Source: Streptomyces chrestomyceticus JCM 4735
Lineage (GTDB): Bacteria > Actinomycetota > Actinomycetes > Streptomycetales > Streptomycetaceae
DNA: 64,000 nt
Assembly (NCBI RefSeq): GCF_003865135.1
Contig: NZ_BHZC01000001.1
Span: 1,178,001 to 1,242,000, forward strand
Direction of reading: 5' to 3'
Position numbers and translations under genes: made by a program. Shown one piece after another: positions 1 through 7,565 of the stretch. Within the stretch, counting starts at the first letter, position 1. Every line of letters begins with the position of its first letter. A model generated the notes under the pieces. The model made no database searches. It saw only the letters and a program-made list of their open reading frames with translations, and was not told the DNA's origin.

Positions 1-2
1 CG

Positions 3-509
3 ACCCTGCTCGTGCCCGGCCAGACCGTCATGCTCGACGACAGCACCACCTGCCTCCTGCTGGCGCACCGGTTCGCGGAGCACACGCCGCTGACCGTCGT
101 CACCAACTCGCTGCCGGCCGTCACCACACTCGCCAAGGAGCCCGGCATCTCGCTGATCACGCTGGGCGGCGCCTACTTCCCGGCGTACGACGCGTTCATG
201 GGCCCGCACACGGCGGACTCGGTACGGGCCTTCCGCGCCGATGTGCTGTTCCTGTCGACCACCGCCGTCACCAACGGCCGCTGCTACCACACCTCGCCGG
301 AGACGGTGCAGGTCAAGCGGGCGATGATGGAGAGCGCGGCGCGGCGGGTGCTGGTCGCCGACCACACCAAGTTCACCAAGGGCGGCCTGTACGCGCTGGC
401 GCCGCTGACCGACTTCGACCTGCTGATCGTGGACGACGGGCTGCCCGCGGCCGAGATCCGGGCCGTACGGGCCGGGGGCACCGAGGTGATGGTGGTACCG
501 CGGCCCTGA
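3..509 (+). CDS. DeoR/GlpR-type transcriptional regulator, C-terminal part (5' end outside window)
   Basis: The reading frame is open from the window edge, so the start codon and N-terminal winged-helix domain lie upstream. The visible part is the sugar-phosphate sensor domain of DeoR-family repressors, which shares the phosphosugar isomerase fold. Family hallmarks are visible: MLDDSTT near the start, VVTNSLPAV, LITLGG, then a late VLVADHTKF block and a closing DLLIVDD. These proteins usually repress sugar or polyol catabolic genes next to them; the likely target lies outside the window. A terminator hairpin follows the stop. The family call is firm, the ligand is unknown. Confidence 0.85.
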   Translation, partial: TLLVPGQTVMLDDSTTCLLLAHRFAEHTPLTVVTNSLPAVTTLAKEPGISLITLGGAYFPAYDAFMGPHTADSVRAFRADVLFLSTTAVTNGRCYHTSPETVQVKRAMMESAARRVLVADHTKFTKGGLYALAPLTDFDLLIVDDGLPAAEIRAVRAGGTEVMVVPRP

Positions 510-527
510 GGGCACGGGTGAGCGGCG

Positions 528-554
528 CCCGGACCGGCGGGTACCGCCTCCGGG
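528..554. terminator. Probable bidirectional terminator between convergent genes
   Basis: CCCGGA (528-533) pairs with TCCGGG (549-554), and GGCGG (536-540) with CCGCC (544-548), around a GTA loop; CC is bulged on the left arm. The hairpin fills the gap between the DeoR-like stop and the stop of the minus-strand ammonia-lyase. There is no clear U-tract, which is common in Streptomyces. Confidence 0.55.
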
Positions 555-2042
555 TCAGCACGTGCGGTCGAGCACGTCGGCGGCCTCGCGTACGGACACC
601 GCCCACGGCCGGTCCGGCCCCACGGTCGGCTCCAGGGCGTCCAGGAGGCGGACACCGGCCTCGGCGGCGGGGCGCCGGGTGCCTACGTGGACGGCCTGGC
701 GCAGGGCGACGGCGAGCGAACCGTGCAGCAGGCGCAGCGTCCTGGCCTGCCGGAGCGCGGTGAACGCGGCCTGGGTGCCGAACGGGACGATGTCCTGGTT
801 GTGCCAGTTGGTGGGGACGCTCTGCATGGCGGCGGGGGTGGCGGCCCGGCGCATCGCGACGACCAGGGAGGTCGCGGCGAGCTGGATGCCCTGGACGCCG
901 TGGTCGCGTCCGGGGTCCTCGGCGAGCATCGGGTTGAGGCCGCCGTTGCGGCGCGGGTCGATCAGCAGGTCGAGCTGGCGTTCGGCGAGGTTGGCGAGCT
1001 GGGCGGCGGTGATGGACATCAGGTCGGCGGCGAAGGCGACCTGCTGGCCGAAGAAGTTGCCGCCGTGGGCGACCACGTCGCGCTCGGGGAAGAAGAGCGG
1101 ATTGTCGCTGATGCCGTTGAGGTCGTCGGTGACGACCTGGCGGGCGTGGCGCAGGCTGGTCGCCGCGGCACCGAGGATGTGCGGCGCGCAGCGCAGCGTG
1201 TAGGGCTCCTGGAGGGCGCGGGTGCCGCTCGGCTCGTGGCCGACGAGTTGTTTGCGCAGGTCGTCGGCGCGTTCGGCGGTGTCCTCGTGGCCCAGTGCCT
1301 CGAAGATCTCGGGGGCCGTGAAGTCGGGGCGGCAGCCGAGGACGCCGGCGAGCAGGGCGGTCAGCGCGGTGCCGGCGGCCACCGAGCGGTGCAGTTGGGC
1401 GAGCGCCAGGCCGGCGCCGGCCGCGGTCACGGAGGTGCCGTTGACCAGGCCGAGCGCGTCCCGGCCGGTCAGTTCCACGGGCCGCAGCCCGGCTTCGGCG
1501 AGGGCCCGGGCGGCGGGCATCCGGGTGGTGCCGAGGTAGGCGTCGCCGCGTCCCTGGAGGGACCGGATGGCGTGCGCCAGGGGCGCGAGGTCGCCGCTGG
1601 CGCCGACCGATCCGTACTCGGGCATCACCGGCGCGAAGGACGTGCCGAGCATCGCCACGAGGGCGTCCACGGCGGGGGGCGCCACGCCGGAGTGGCCTCT
1701 GGCCAGGCTCCACAGGCGGGTGAGCAGGGTGGCTCTGGCGACCGGCGGTTCCAGGTCGGGGCCCTGGCCGACTTCGAGGTGGGTGAGCACGTTCTCGCAC
1801 TGGTCCGCGCCCTCGTCCTGGCCCGCGTAGACCACGAGGGGGCCGAAGCCGGTGGTGGTGCCGTAGATCTCGCGGCCCTTGTCGAGGCAGGTGCCGAGGT
1901 AGTCGTGGCAGCGGGCGACGGCCGCGCGGGAGGCGTCATCGAGCCGTACGGTGACGGGTCCGGCGGCGGATTCGAGTGTCTCGGGGGTCAGGACCGAGGG
2001 GAACCGCAGCTCGGCCGTGGGGGGCCGCATGGTGGTGGGCAT
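555..2042 (-). CDS. Aromatic amino acid ammonia-lyase, tyrosine ammonia-lyase-like
   Basis: A 495-residue member of the HAL/PAL/TAL family, which uses an MIO cofactor made autocatalytically from Ala-Ser-Gly to eliminate ammonia. The ASG triad is at 148-150 in SVGASGDLAPLAH, the catalytic Tyr60 is in IYGTTTGFGPL, and SDNPLFF and QDIVPFGTQAA are present. The substrate-selectivity pair is His88-Leu89 (in VLTHLEVGQG), matching the His89-Leu90 pair of Rhodobacter tyrosine ammonia-lyase and not the Ser-His pair of histidine lyases, so p-coumarate is the likely product. The start at 2042 is preceded by AAGGA at good spacing. It is the last gene of a minus-strand series with two ketosynthase-type genes and a P450. 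An aminomutase role is possible. Confidence 0.85.
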   Translation of the reverse strand: MPTTMRPPTAELRFPSVLTPETLESAAGPVTVRLDDASRAAVARCHDYLGTCLDKGREIYGTTTGFGPLVVYAGQDEGADQCENVLTHLEVGQGPDLEPPVARATLLTRLWSLARGHSGVAPPAVDALVAMLGTSFAPVMPEYGSVGASGDLAPLAHAIRSLQGRGDAYLGTTRMPAARALAEAGLRPVELTGRDALGLVNGTSVTAAGAGLALAQLHRSVAAGTALTALLAGVLGCRPDFTAPEIFEALGHEDTAERADDLRKQLVGHEPSGTRALQEPYTLRCAPHILGAAATSLRHARQVVTDDLNGISDNPLFFPERDVVAHGGNFFGQQVAFAADLMSITAAQLANLAERQLDLLIDPRRNGGLNPMLAEDPGRDHGVQGIQLAATSLVVAMRRAATPAAMQSVPTNWHNQDIVPFGTQAAFTALRQARTLRLLHGSLAVALRQAVHVGTRRPAAEAGVRLLDALEPTVGPDRPWAVSVREAADVLDRTC

Positions 2043-2131
2043 CGCTTTCCTTGAGGGGGATGGCGGCGTGGACGCGGTGGGGGGACGCGGCCACGGTGAC
2101 GGACGAGGGCGGGGCGGCCGGGTACGGGCGG

Positions 2132-2647
2132 TCAGGTCCGGCCGGTGGTGAACAGGTGGGCCCAGGCCGTGCCGGGCGACCGCGGGCTGTCGCCGGGGTC
2201 GGCGGCGATGGCCAGGGCCTGGTCGGTGTCGCCCGTGGCGATGAGGCGCGCGGCGGTGGTGCGGGCCGCGGCCAGTGGGTCGCCGATGGCGAGGGTGGCG
2301 ACGAGCGGGCCGGTCAGGCCCCATACGGTGCTCAGGTGGCCGAGCGCCGTGGAGGGCACGTTCTGGAACAGCAGGGGTTTGGGCACCTGCCGCTGTCCGG
2401 CCACCGCGTCGTCGATGGCGGTCTGGGTGACCACGTCGCCACGGGTGGCCGCGAGGACGAGCGCGGTGCGCGCGCCGAGCGCCGGGGGCAGCGGGGGCGT
2501 GCCGTACCGGTCGGCGAGGCAGCGTTCGCCGACGGCCACCAGCAGGGGCGCGAAGGCGGACGTGTCGAAGCGCGGGACCTCCGGGAGGCGTGCCGTCGGG
2601 TCGTCCGGCGGCGGCCACTGGGCGAGGGTCTCGACGATCAGTTCCAT
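2132..2647 (-). CDS. Ketosynthase-like protein lacking an obvious active site (KSbeta/chain-length-factor-like)
   Basis: About 171 residues resembling the N-terminal half of beta-ketoacyl synthases of the kind found as partner subunits in aryl polyene and similar type II clusters. Best evidence is the central stretch LLFQNVPSTALGHLSTVWG followed by LTGP, like the start of a thiolase-fold core, with no Cys where KSalpha carries its nucleophile and no C-terminal half. The start at 2647 has GAGG six bases upstream; an upstream ATG at 2710 is in frame but has no ribosome site. It lies directly after an intact ketosynthase, so a non-catalytic partner role is inferred. It could also be a remnant. 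Confidence 0.5.
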   Translation of the reverse strand: MELIVETLAQWPPPDDPTARLPEVPRFDTSAFAPLLVAVGERCLADRYGTPPLPPALGARTALVLAATRGDVVTQTAIDDAVAGQRQVPKPLLFQNVPSTALGHLSTVWGLTGPLVATLAIGDPLAAARTTAARLIATGDTDQALAIAADPGDSPRSPGTAWAHLFTTGRT

Positions 2648-2726
2648 GGCGTCCTCATCGGGCTCTTCCCGCACGGGTGGCGTCGTACGGCACGGGGTGG
2701 TCGGGGGCATGGCAGCACCGGTCGCG

Positions 2727-3791
2727 TTACGGCATCGCCAAGAGGAGGGCCGTGCAGACGCCGCCGAAGCCGCTGTTGAGGCTGAGCGCGTAGCGGGACT
2801 GCGGGGCGCGGCCCGGTTCGAGCACCAGGTCGAGGGGGCAGTCCTCGTCCGGGGCCAGGTGGTTGGCGTTGACGGGCAGCTCCCCGTGCCGGAAGGCGAG
2901 GGCGCAGACGGCCAGTTCGACCAGGCCGGAGGCTTCCAGGCAGTGTCCGTGCAGGGCCTTGGTGGAGCTGACGGGGACCCGTACGCCGTGCGGGGAGAGC
3001 GCGCTCACGATGGCGGCGGCCTCGCCCGCGTCGAAGGCGGCGGTGGCGGTCGCATGGGCGTTGAGGTAGCCGATCCGGTCGCCGGTGACCCCGGCGCGGC
3101 GCAGTGCGGTGGTGACGGCCGCCGCGGGGCCCCGGCCGTCGGGGTGGGGGCGGCAGACGTGGTGGGCCTCGGCGGCGTTGCCCCAGCCGCGGACGGTGGC
3201 CCACGGCGGTGCGGTGCCGGTGTGTTCGAGGACCACGGCGGCGGCGCCGTCGCCCAGCACGGGGCCCTCGCGGCCGGCGCTGAACGGGCGGCAGACGCCG
3301 TCGGGGGCGAGGATGCCGGCGCTGTCGAAGGCGGCGAACATGCTGGCGTCGACGAAGCTGGCCCCGGCGACGACGGCCCGCCGTTCGGCGGTGGTGCCGA
3401 TGAGGTGGGCCGCCTCGGCGACGGCGGTGTTGGAGGCGGCGCAGGCGGCGGTGTGGACGGTGAGGACCTCGCGCAGGCCGCAGGCGCCCGCCAGTTCGGC
3501 GGCCAGCGCGGCCGTGTCCGGGCCGGCGTGCAGGGCGAGGACGAGCGGCGTGGCGGCGCGGTCGTCGGGAGAGAGTCCGGCCTGGTCGCAGGCTTCGCCG
3601 ACGAGGCGTTCCAGTTCGCCGTACAGGTCGGGGGTGCCGGGGAGGACGGCGGCGTGGTGGGCGCGGTGGCGGGTGGTGTCGAAGCGGGTGACCCGGGAGG
3701 TGGCGGGTGTCGCGGAGGTCAGGCCCTTCCAGAGGGCGTCCGGGCCGTGGCCGTAGGCGGTCAGCACCGACAGGCCGGTGACGCGGGCCAT
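2727..3791 (-). CDS. Beta-ketoacyl synthase (type II, short KSalpha-like)
   Basis: A 354-residue condensing enzyme, shorter than the usual 400-420. The triad is present: Cys117 in VHTAACAASNTAV, His246 in LNAHATATAAFD, and His283 in STKALHGHCLEASG. The closing LSLNSGFGGVCTALLL motif is typical. The canonical Gly after the first catalytic His is Ala. The start overlaps the stop of the preceding P450 as TGATG, so the two are translationally coupled. No ACP, ketoreductase, dehydratase or acyltransferase gene lies nearby, so carrier and reduction would have to come from fatty acid synthase or a distant locus. The partner is probably the KS-like gene just downstream. Confidence 0.85.
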   Translation of the reverse strand: MARVTGLSVLTAYGHGPDALWKGLTSATPATSRVTRFDTTRHRAHHAAVLPGTPDLYGELERLVGEACDQAGLSPDDRAATPLVLALHAGPDTAALAAELAGACGLREVLTVHTAACAASNTAVAEAAHLIGTTAERRAVVAGASFVDASMFAAFDSAGILAPDGVCRPFSAGREGPVLGDGAAAVVLEHTGTAPPWATVRGWGNAAEAHHVCRPHPDGRGPAAAVTTALRRAGVTGDRIGYLNAHATATAAFDAGEAAAIVSALSPHGVRVPVSSTKALHGHCLEASGLVELAVCALAFRHGELPVNANHLAPDEDCPLDLVLEPGRAPQSRYALSLNSGFGGVCTALLLAMP

Positions 3792-5049
3792 CAGGACGCC
3801 ACCGCGTGCCGGGGGCGGCAGGTCACGGGCAGTTCCGTCAGCCCCGCGGTGATGTGCAGATGGGTGATGTCGCCGGTCGAGCCGCGCTGCCAGGGCAGCG
3901 TGTCGAGCGGCCGGGCGGCGGCGAGGCCGGGCAGGCGGCGGAGCACGGCGCCGAGCGCGGTACGGCACAGCCCGACGGCGAGGGCGCTGCCCAGGCAGAA
4001 GTGCGGGCCGTGGGAGAAGACGAGGTCCTGGCCCCGCTCTCGCGTCAGGTCGAGGCGGTTGGGGGCGGTGAAGCGCCGCGGGTCGCGGTTGGCGAGGGCG
4101 AGGTGCACGACGACCGCGTCGCCCGGCTCCAGTCGCGCGCCGTACAGCTCGGTGGGCCGCACGGCGAAGCGCGGCATGGTGGCGGCCAGCGGTGAGGTGT
4201 AGCGCAGCAGTTCGTCGAGCCCTTCGGTGACCCGGGCGGGGTCGGCGAGGAGGTCGGGGTGGTGCCAGAGCGTGTACAGGCTCGACGTGAGGAAGTCGGC
4301 GACGGGCTCGTAGGTGGCGACGAGCAGCAGGAAGAGGGTGGAGGTCAGGTGCCCTTCGTCGAGGCCGGCGGCGTCGGCGTGCGCGATCATTCCGCTGACG
4401 GCGTCGGAGCCGGGGCTGCGCCGTCGGAAGGCCACCAGGTCGTGCAGCAGCTCGCTCATGGCCTCCCGCTCGGCCGCGTACCGCTCGCGGTCGGGGGACC
4501 CGGGGGATCGAACAGCGGTGCCGGGCCCCAGCGCCGCAGCTCCAGGGTGCGGCGGACGAAGTCGTCGGGATATCCCAGGAGTCCGGTGATCGCCCGGACG
4601 CCGAAGGGGTGGGCGAACTCGCCGACGAGGTCGGCGCGGCCGCGCTCGGCGATCGTGTCGAGCAGCTCCTCGGCCGTCCCGTCCGCCCGGTCGACGGCGG
4701 CCCGTACGCGCTCCGGCGTGAGCGCCGAGGCGCCCAGGTCCCGCAGGCTGCGGTGCAGGTCACCGTCGGTGTTGCCCATGCTGCGGACGATGCTGTCGGT
4801 GACCTGCGGTGCGGTGAAGCCCAGGTAGCGCGTCCACCGCTCACCGCCCCGCACGGCCGGTTTGGCGAAGCCGGTGTCCGTCATCGCCCGGCGCGCCGCG
4901 TCGTACCCGCTCGCGACCCAGACGGCGGAGCCGTCGGGCAGCTTCGCGCGCCACACCGGGGGCTCGCCCCGGGTGTCGATGCGCTCGGCCTCGGGACTGT
5001 GGCGGACCCGCGCGTCCATCAGCAGCGCCGTACCTGGGCCAGCGATCAC
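3791..5049 (-). pseudogene. Cytochrome P450, frameshifted into two overlapping frames
   Basis: The N-terminal half (5049 down to 4456) and C-terminal half (from 4459 down to 3791) are in different frames. The GTG start at 5049 has GGGGAGG six bases upstream. Helix K ELLR (in LDELLRYTSP) and the heme-ligand loop FSHGPHFCLG are in the second frame. In that frame the sequence ahead of the first ATG reads DRERYAAEREA, continuing the protein backwards. One extra C in either C5 run (G5 at 4493-4497 or 4502-4506 on the plus strand) joins LFDPPGPP to DRERYAA and gives a normal 419-residue P450. The I-helix reads LLLVATYEPV, lacking the usual Gly and Thr of AGxDT. A sequencing error is as likely as a real mutation. 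Confidence 0.85.
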
Positions 5050-5181
5050 CGCAGCCTCCCCACACTTCGAACACCCAGAGTCACTGGTAAATTACCATCC
5101 GTAAGATCATGTCACTACGCGTACCCCTCGAACGGGTGACGCGACAGGCGGGCGTACCGAGCGACCGGAGAGGGCCGGCAC

Positions 5182-6693
5182 ATGCACGAGGAAGGCATCG
5201 GCGCCTGGGCCGCGCGGCGGGCACGGCGCACCCCGCACCGCACGGCGGTGGTCCACGGCGACGGGCTGCGCATCAGCTACGCCGGTCTGTACGCCCATGC
5301 CACCCGCATCGCCCACACCCTGCGGCGCCACGGCGTACGCAAGGGCGACCGGGTCGGCTTCCTCGGCCCCAACCGGCCCGAGTTCCTCGCGTCCCTCTTC
5401 GCCACCGGCCTGCTCGGCGCCGTGTTCGTCCCCTTCAACGTACGGCTCGGCCCGCCGGAACTGGCCTGTCAACTGGCGGACTGCGGCGCCCGGGTACTGC
5501 TGCGCACCGGCCGCTCCCCCGGCGCTCCGGCGGGCACCGGCGTACCGGTGGTCGTGGTGGACGCGGCGGGAGAGGCCGCCCCCGCGCCCCCGGTCGAGGA
5601 AACCGTGACACCGGACGACCCGTGCGTGATCCTCTACACCTCCGGCACCACCGGCCACCCCAAAGGCGCCGTCCTCACCCACGCCAACCTCACCTGGAAC
5701 GCCGTCAACGTCCTGATCGACATGGACCTGACGACCGACGAGACGGCCCTGATCGCCGCACCGCTCTACCACGCCGCCGCACTGGGCATGCAGGCCCTGC
5801 CGGTGCTGCTCAAGGGCGGCACCTGTGTGCTGATGGAGTCCTTCGACGCGGGCGCGGCGCTCGGGGCCGTCGAACGGCACCGTGTCACGTCCCTGTTCGG
5901 CGTCCCCACGATGTTCCGCCGGATCGCCGCCCACCCGCGCTGGCCGGACGCCGACCTGTCGTCCCTGCGCACCCTGGTGTGCGGCGGCGCCCAGGTGCCC
6001 GAGGCGCTGGTCGGCACCTACGCACGGCGTGGGCTCGTACTGCGCCAGGGGTACGGCATGACCGAGGCGGCGCCCGGTGTCCTGCTGACTCCCCCCGGGC
6101 CGGCCGGCGCCGCGCCGGGGCCCGCGGGTGTGCCGCACCTGTTCACCGATGTCCGCGTCGTGGTCCCGGGCCCGAACGGCCCGGCCGGCTCCGCCGACGA
6201 AGAGACCGCCGATGCCGCCGTCGGCGAGACGGGTGAACTGCTCGTCCACGGCCCCAACGTGATGGCCGGTTACTGGAACCGCCCCCAGGAGACCGCGGCC
6301 GTCTTCACGGACGGCTGGCTGCACACCGGCGACGCGGCCCGCGCGGACGCCGACGGCGGGGTGACCGTCGTGGACCGCATCAAGGAAATGATCATTTCGG
6401 GCGGCGAGAACATCTACCCGGCCGAGGTCGAGCACGCGCTCCTGGCCCACCCGGACGTCGCCGACTGCGCCGTGATCCCCGTACCCGACACGGAGTGGGG
6501 CGAGGTCGGCCGCGCGGTCCTCGTGGCGGCGCCGGGCGTGGTCCTCGACCCGGACGAGGTCCTCGCCTCCCTTTCCGGCCGCCTGGCCGGCTACAAGATC
6601 CCTCGCTCCGCCGTCGTCGCACCGGACCTGCCCCGCACGGGCACGGGCAAAGCCGTACGCCGACAGCTCAAGGACCGGTACGGCGCCCCCTGA
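5182..6693 (+). CDS. Acyl-CoA synthetase / aryl-CoA ligase (ANL superfamily)
   Basis: 503 residues with all ANL signatures in order: P-loop YTSGTTGHPKGAVLTH, APLYHAAAL, GYGMTEAAP, GWLHTGDAARAD, the hinge block DRIKEMIISGGENIYPAEVE, and catalytic Lys in PRTGTGKAVRRQLK. It adenylates a carboxylate and transfers it to CoA. Size matches fatty-acyl and 4-coumarate CoA ligases. The ATG at 5182 follows a GGAGAGG. It diverges from the P450-ketosynthase-ammonia-lyase series across a 132-base gap, so activation of p-coumarate or a related aryl acid is a reasonable inference; a fatty acid substrate cannot be excluded. Confidence 0.85.
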   Translation: MHEEGIGAWAARRARRTPHRTAVVHGDGLRISYAGLYAHATRIAHTLRRHGVRKGDRVGFLGPNRPEFLASLFATGLLGAVFVPFNVRLGPPELACQLADCGARVLLRTGRSPGAPAGTGVPVVVVDAAGEAAPAPPVEETVTPDDPCVILYTSGTTGHPKGAVLTHANLTWNAVNVLIDMDLTTDETALIAAPLYHAAALGMQALPVLLKGGTCVLMESFDAGAALGAVERHRVTSLFGVPTMFRRIAAHPRWPDADLSSLRTLVCGGAQVPEALVGTYARRGLVLRQGYGMTEAAPGVLLTPPGPAGAAPGPAGVPHLFTDVRVVVPGPNGPAGSADEETADAAVGETGELLVHGPNVMAGYWNRPQETAAVFTDGWLHTGDAARADADGGVTVVDRIKEMIISGGENIYPAEVEHALLAHPDVADCAVIPVPDTEWGEVGRAVLVAAPGVVLDPDEVLASLSGRLAGYKIPRSAVVAPDLPRTGTGKAVRRQLKDRYGAP

Positions 6694-6701
6694 ACCGGCC
6701 C

Positions 6702-6715
6702 CCTGTCACGACAGG
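6702..6715. terminator. Short hairpin at the ligase/regulator convergence
   Basis: CCTGT and ACAGG flank CACG, extendable to CCTGTC/GACAGG. It covers the stop codon of the minus-strand regulator and lies 8 bases past the ligase stop. The stem is short, so this is weak. Confidence 0.3.
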
Positions 6716-7380
6716 AGCGAGCGCCAGCGGTCGGCCGACTCCGTCATGTCCAGGACGACCCGCTCCAGGAACGTGCCCGACCTGGCCAGCCGCTCCCCCA
6801 CCGGGCTGTCGGGCCCGAACGCCTCCGCCGCCGCCAGCGCGGCCCGCGCCGACTCCAGCGTCCGCCGCGCGCTGAGCACGACCGAGTGGTACCAGGCGTC
6901 GTCGTCGACCACGTAGACGTCGCGGCGCCGGTGCGCGTCGCGCTCGCGCCGGACGTAGCCGTGCTGGACCAGGTAGTTCACGGCCACGGACACGGAGGCC
7001 GGGCTGACGCCGAGCCTGCGGGTCAGCTCGGCCGCGGTGCGCCTGCCGTCCTCGGACAGCAGCAGGTCGACGTGGACGCGCGCCGTGGTCCTCGGCAGTC
7101 CCGCCCTGACCGCCAGCTCGATCACCTCCTGTTCCACCGCGCCGTCCGGCCCTCCCGGCGTACGGGGCGGCGCCGGTGTGCCACGCCGCGCCCGCTGGGC
7201 CGTCGCCCGGTGCGCCTGCTGGGGCCGGTAGTCGCCGGGGCCGCCGTTGCGTGCGACCTCCCGGCTGACCGTCGAAGTTGGTCGGCCGAGCCGTCTGGCG
7301 ATCTCGGCGTAGGTGAGCCCGTCGGCGAGTCCGGCCGCGACGCGCTGGCGGTCCTGCTGGGTCAGTCGTCCTCCTGGCAT
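6706..7380 (-). CDS. Transcriptional regulator with IS30-type HTH and a MarR/GbsR-like winged helix
   Basis: About 224 residues from ATG 7380. The N-terminus (RLTQQDRQRVAAGLADGLTY, then AEIARRLGRPTSTVSREVAR) is the helix-turn-helix found at the start of IS30 transposases. It is followed by a basic linker and a second winged helix (AAELTRRLGVSPASVSVAV then HGYVRRERD) of the GbsR/MarR type. No transposase catalytic core follows, so this is a regulator with two DNA-binding modules. In-frame starts at 7410 and 7428 are possible; 7428 would place the palindrome at 7411-7427 inside the gene. It diverges from a P450 and probably controls it and itself. Confidence 0.75.
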   Translation of the reverse strand: MPGGRLTQQDRQRVAAGLADGLTYAEIARRLGRPTSTVSREVARNGGPGDYRPQQAHRATAQRARRGTPAPPRTPGGPDGAVEQEVIELAVRAGLPRTTARVHVDLLLSEDGRRTAAELTRRLGVSPASVSVAVNYLVQHGYVRRERDAHRRRDVYVVDDDAWYHSVVLSARRTLESARAALAAAEAFGPDSPVGERLARSGTFLERVVLDMTESADRWRSLLS

Positions 7381-7410
7381 GGCGGCAGTATTGCCTTCAC
7401 CTCCCCTCAT

Positions 7411-7427
7411 TGCAACGCGCTGTTGCA
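7411..7427. promoter_or_regulatory. Candidate operator, TGCAAC palindrome
   Basis: TGCAAC (7411-7416), a 5-base spacer, and GTTGCA (7422-7427) form a perfect inverted repeat in the divergent region between the regulator and the P450. Another TGCAAC half-site is at 7507-7512, ahead of a -10-like TACTAT at 7540-7545 for the P450, and related TTGCA/TGCAT words occur at 7444-7482. The clustering suggests binding by the adjacent regulator. Confidence 0.5.
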
Positions 7428-7565
7428 TTCGAGGACAGCGTCATTGCACCAATATTCCACCTCTTACCTGCGGTGATGCATTTCGGGCGATTGACGTGAT
7501 GGTGAATGCAACGTAGCTTTCGGGCTGCGCCAAAACGCGTACTATCGCGATATGAGGAGAGCGTC

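Noticed and set aside
687..2054. Long plus-strand open frame opposite the ammonia-lyase
   Set aside because: Gly/Val/Ala-rich antisense shadow without any domain; the minus strand has the complete lyase motifs.
555..2618. Longer 687-residue ammonia-lyase starting at 2618
   Set aside because: The extra N-terminus is an Arg/Pro-rich shadow of the KS-like gene; the ATG at 2042 has a good ribosome site.
2145..4202. 685-codon plus-strand open frame
   Set aside because: Glycine- and arginine-rich shadow crossing three real minus-strand genes.
5107..6450. Minus-strand open frame opposite the CoA ligase
   Set aside because: Antisense shadow; the ligase has every ANL motif on the plus strand.
6706..7380. 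IS30 transposase remnant
   Set aside because: Only the HTH resembles IS30; a complete second DNA-binding domain follows, and no terminal repeats or DDE core are seen.
7411..7427. TGCAAC repeat as a mobile-element end
   Set aside because: Lies between two intact divergent genes with no matching partner or target duplication.
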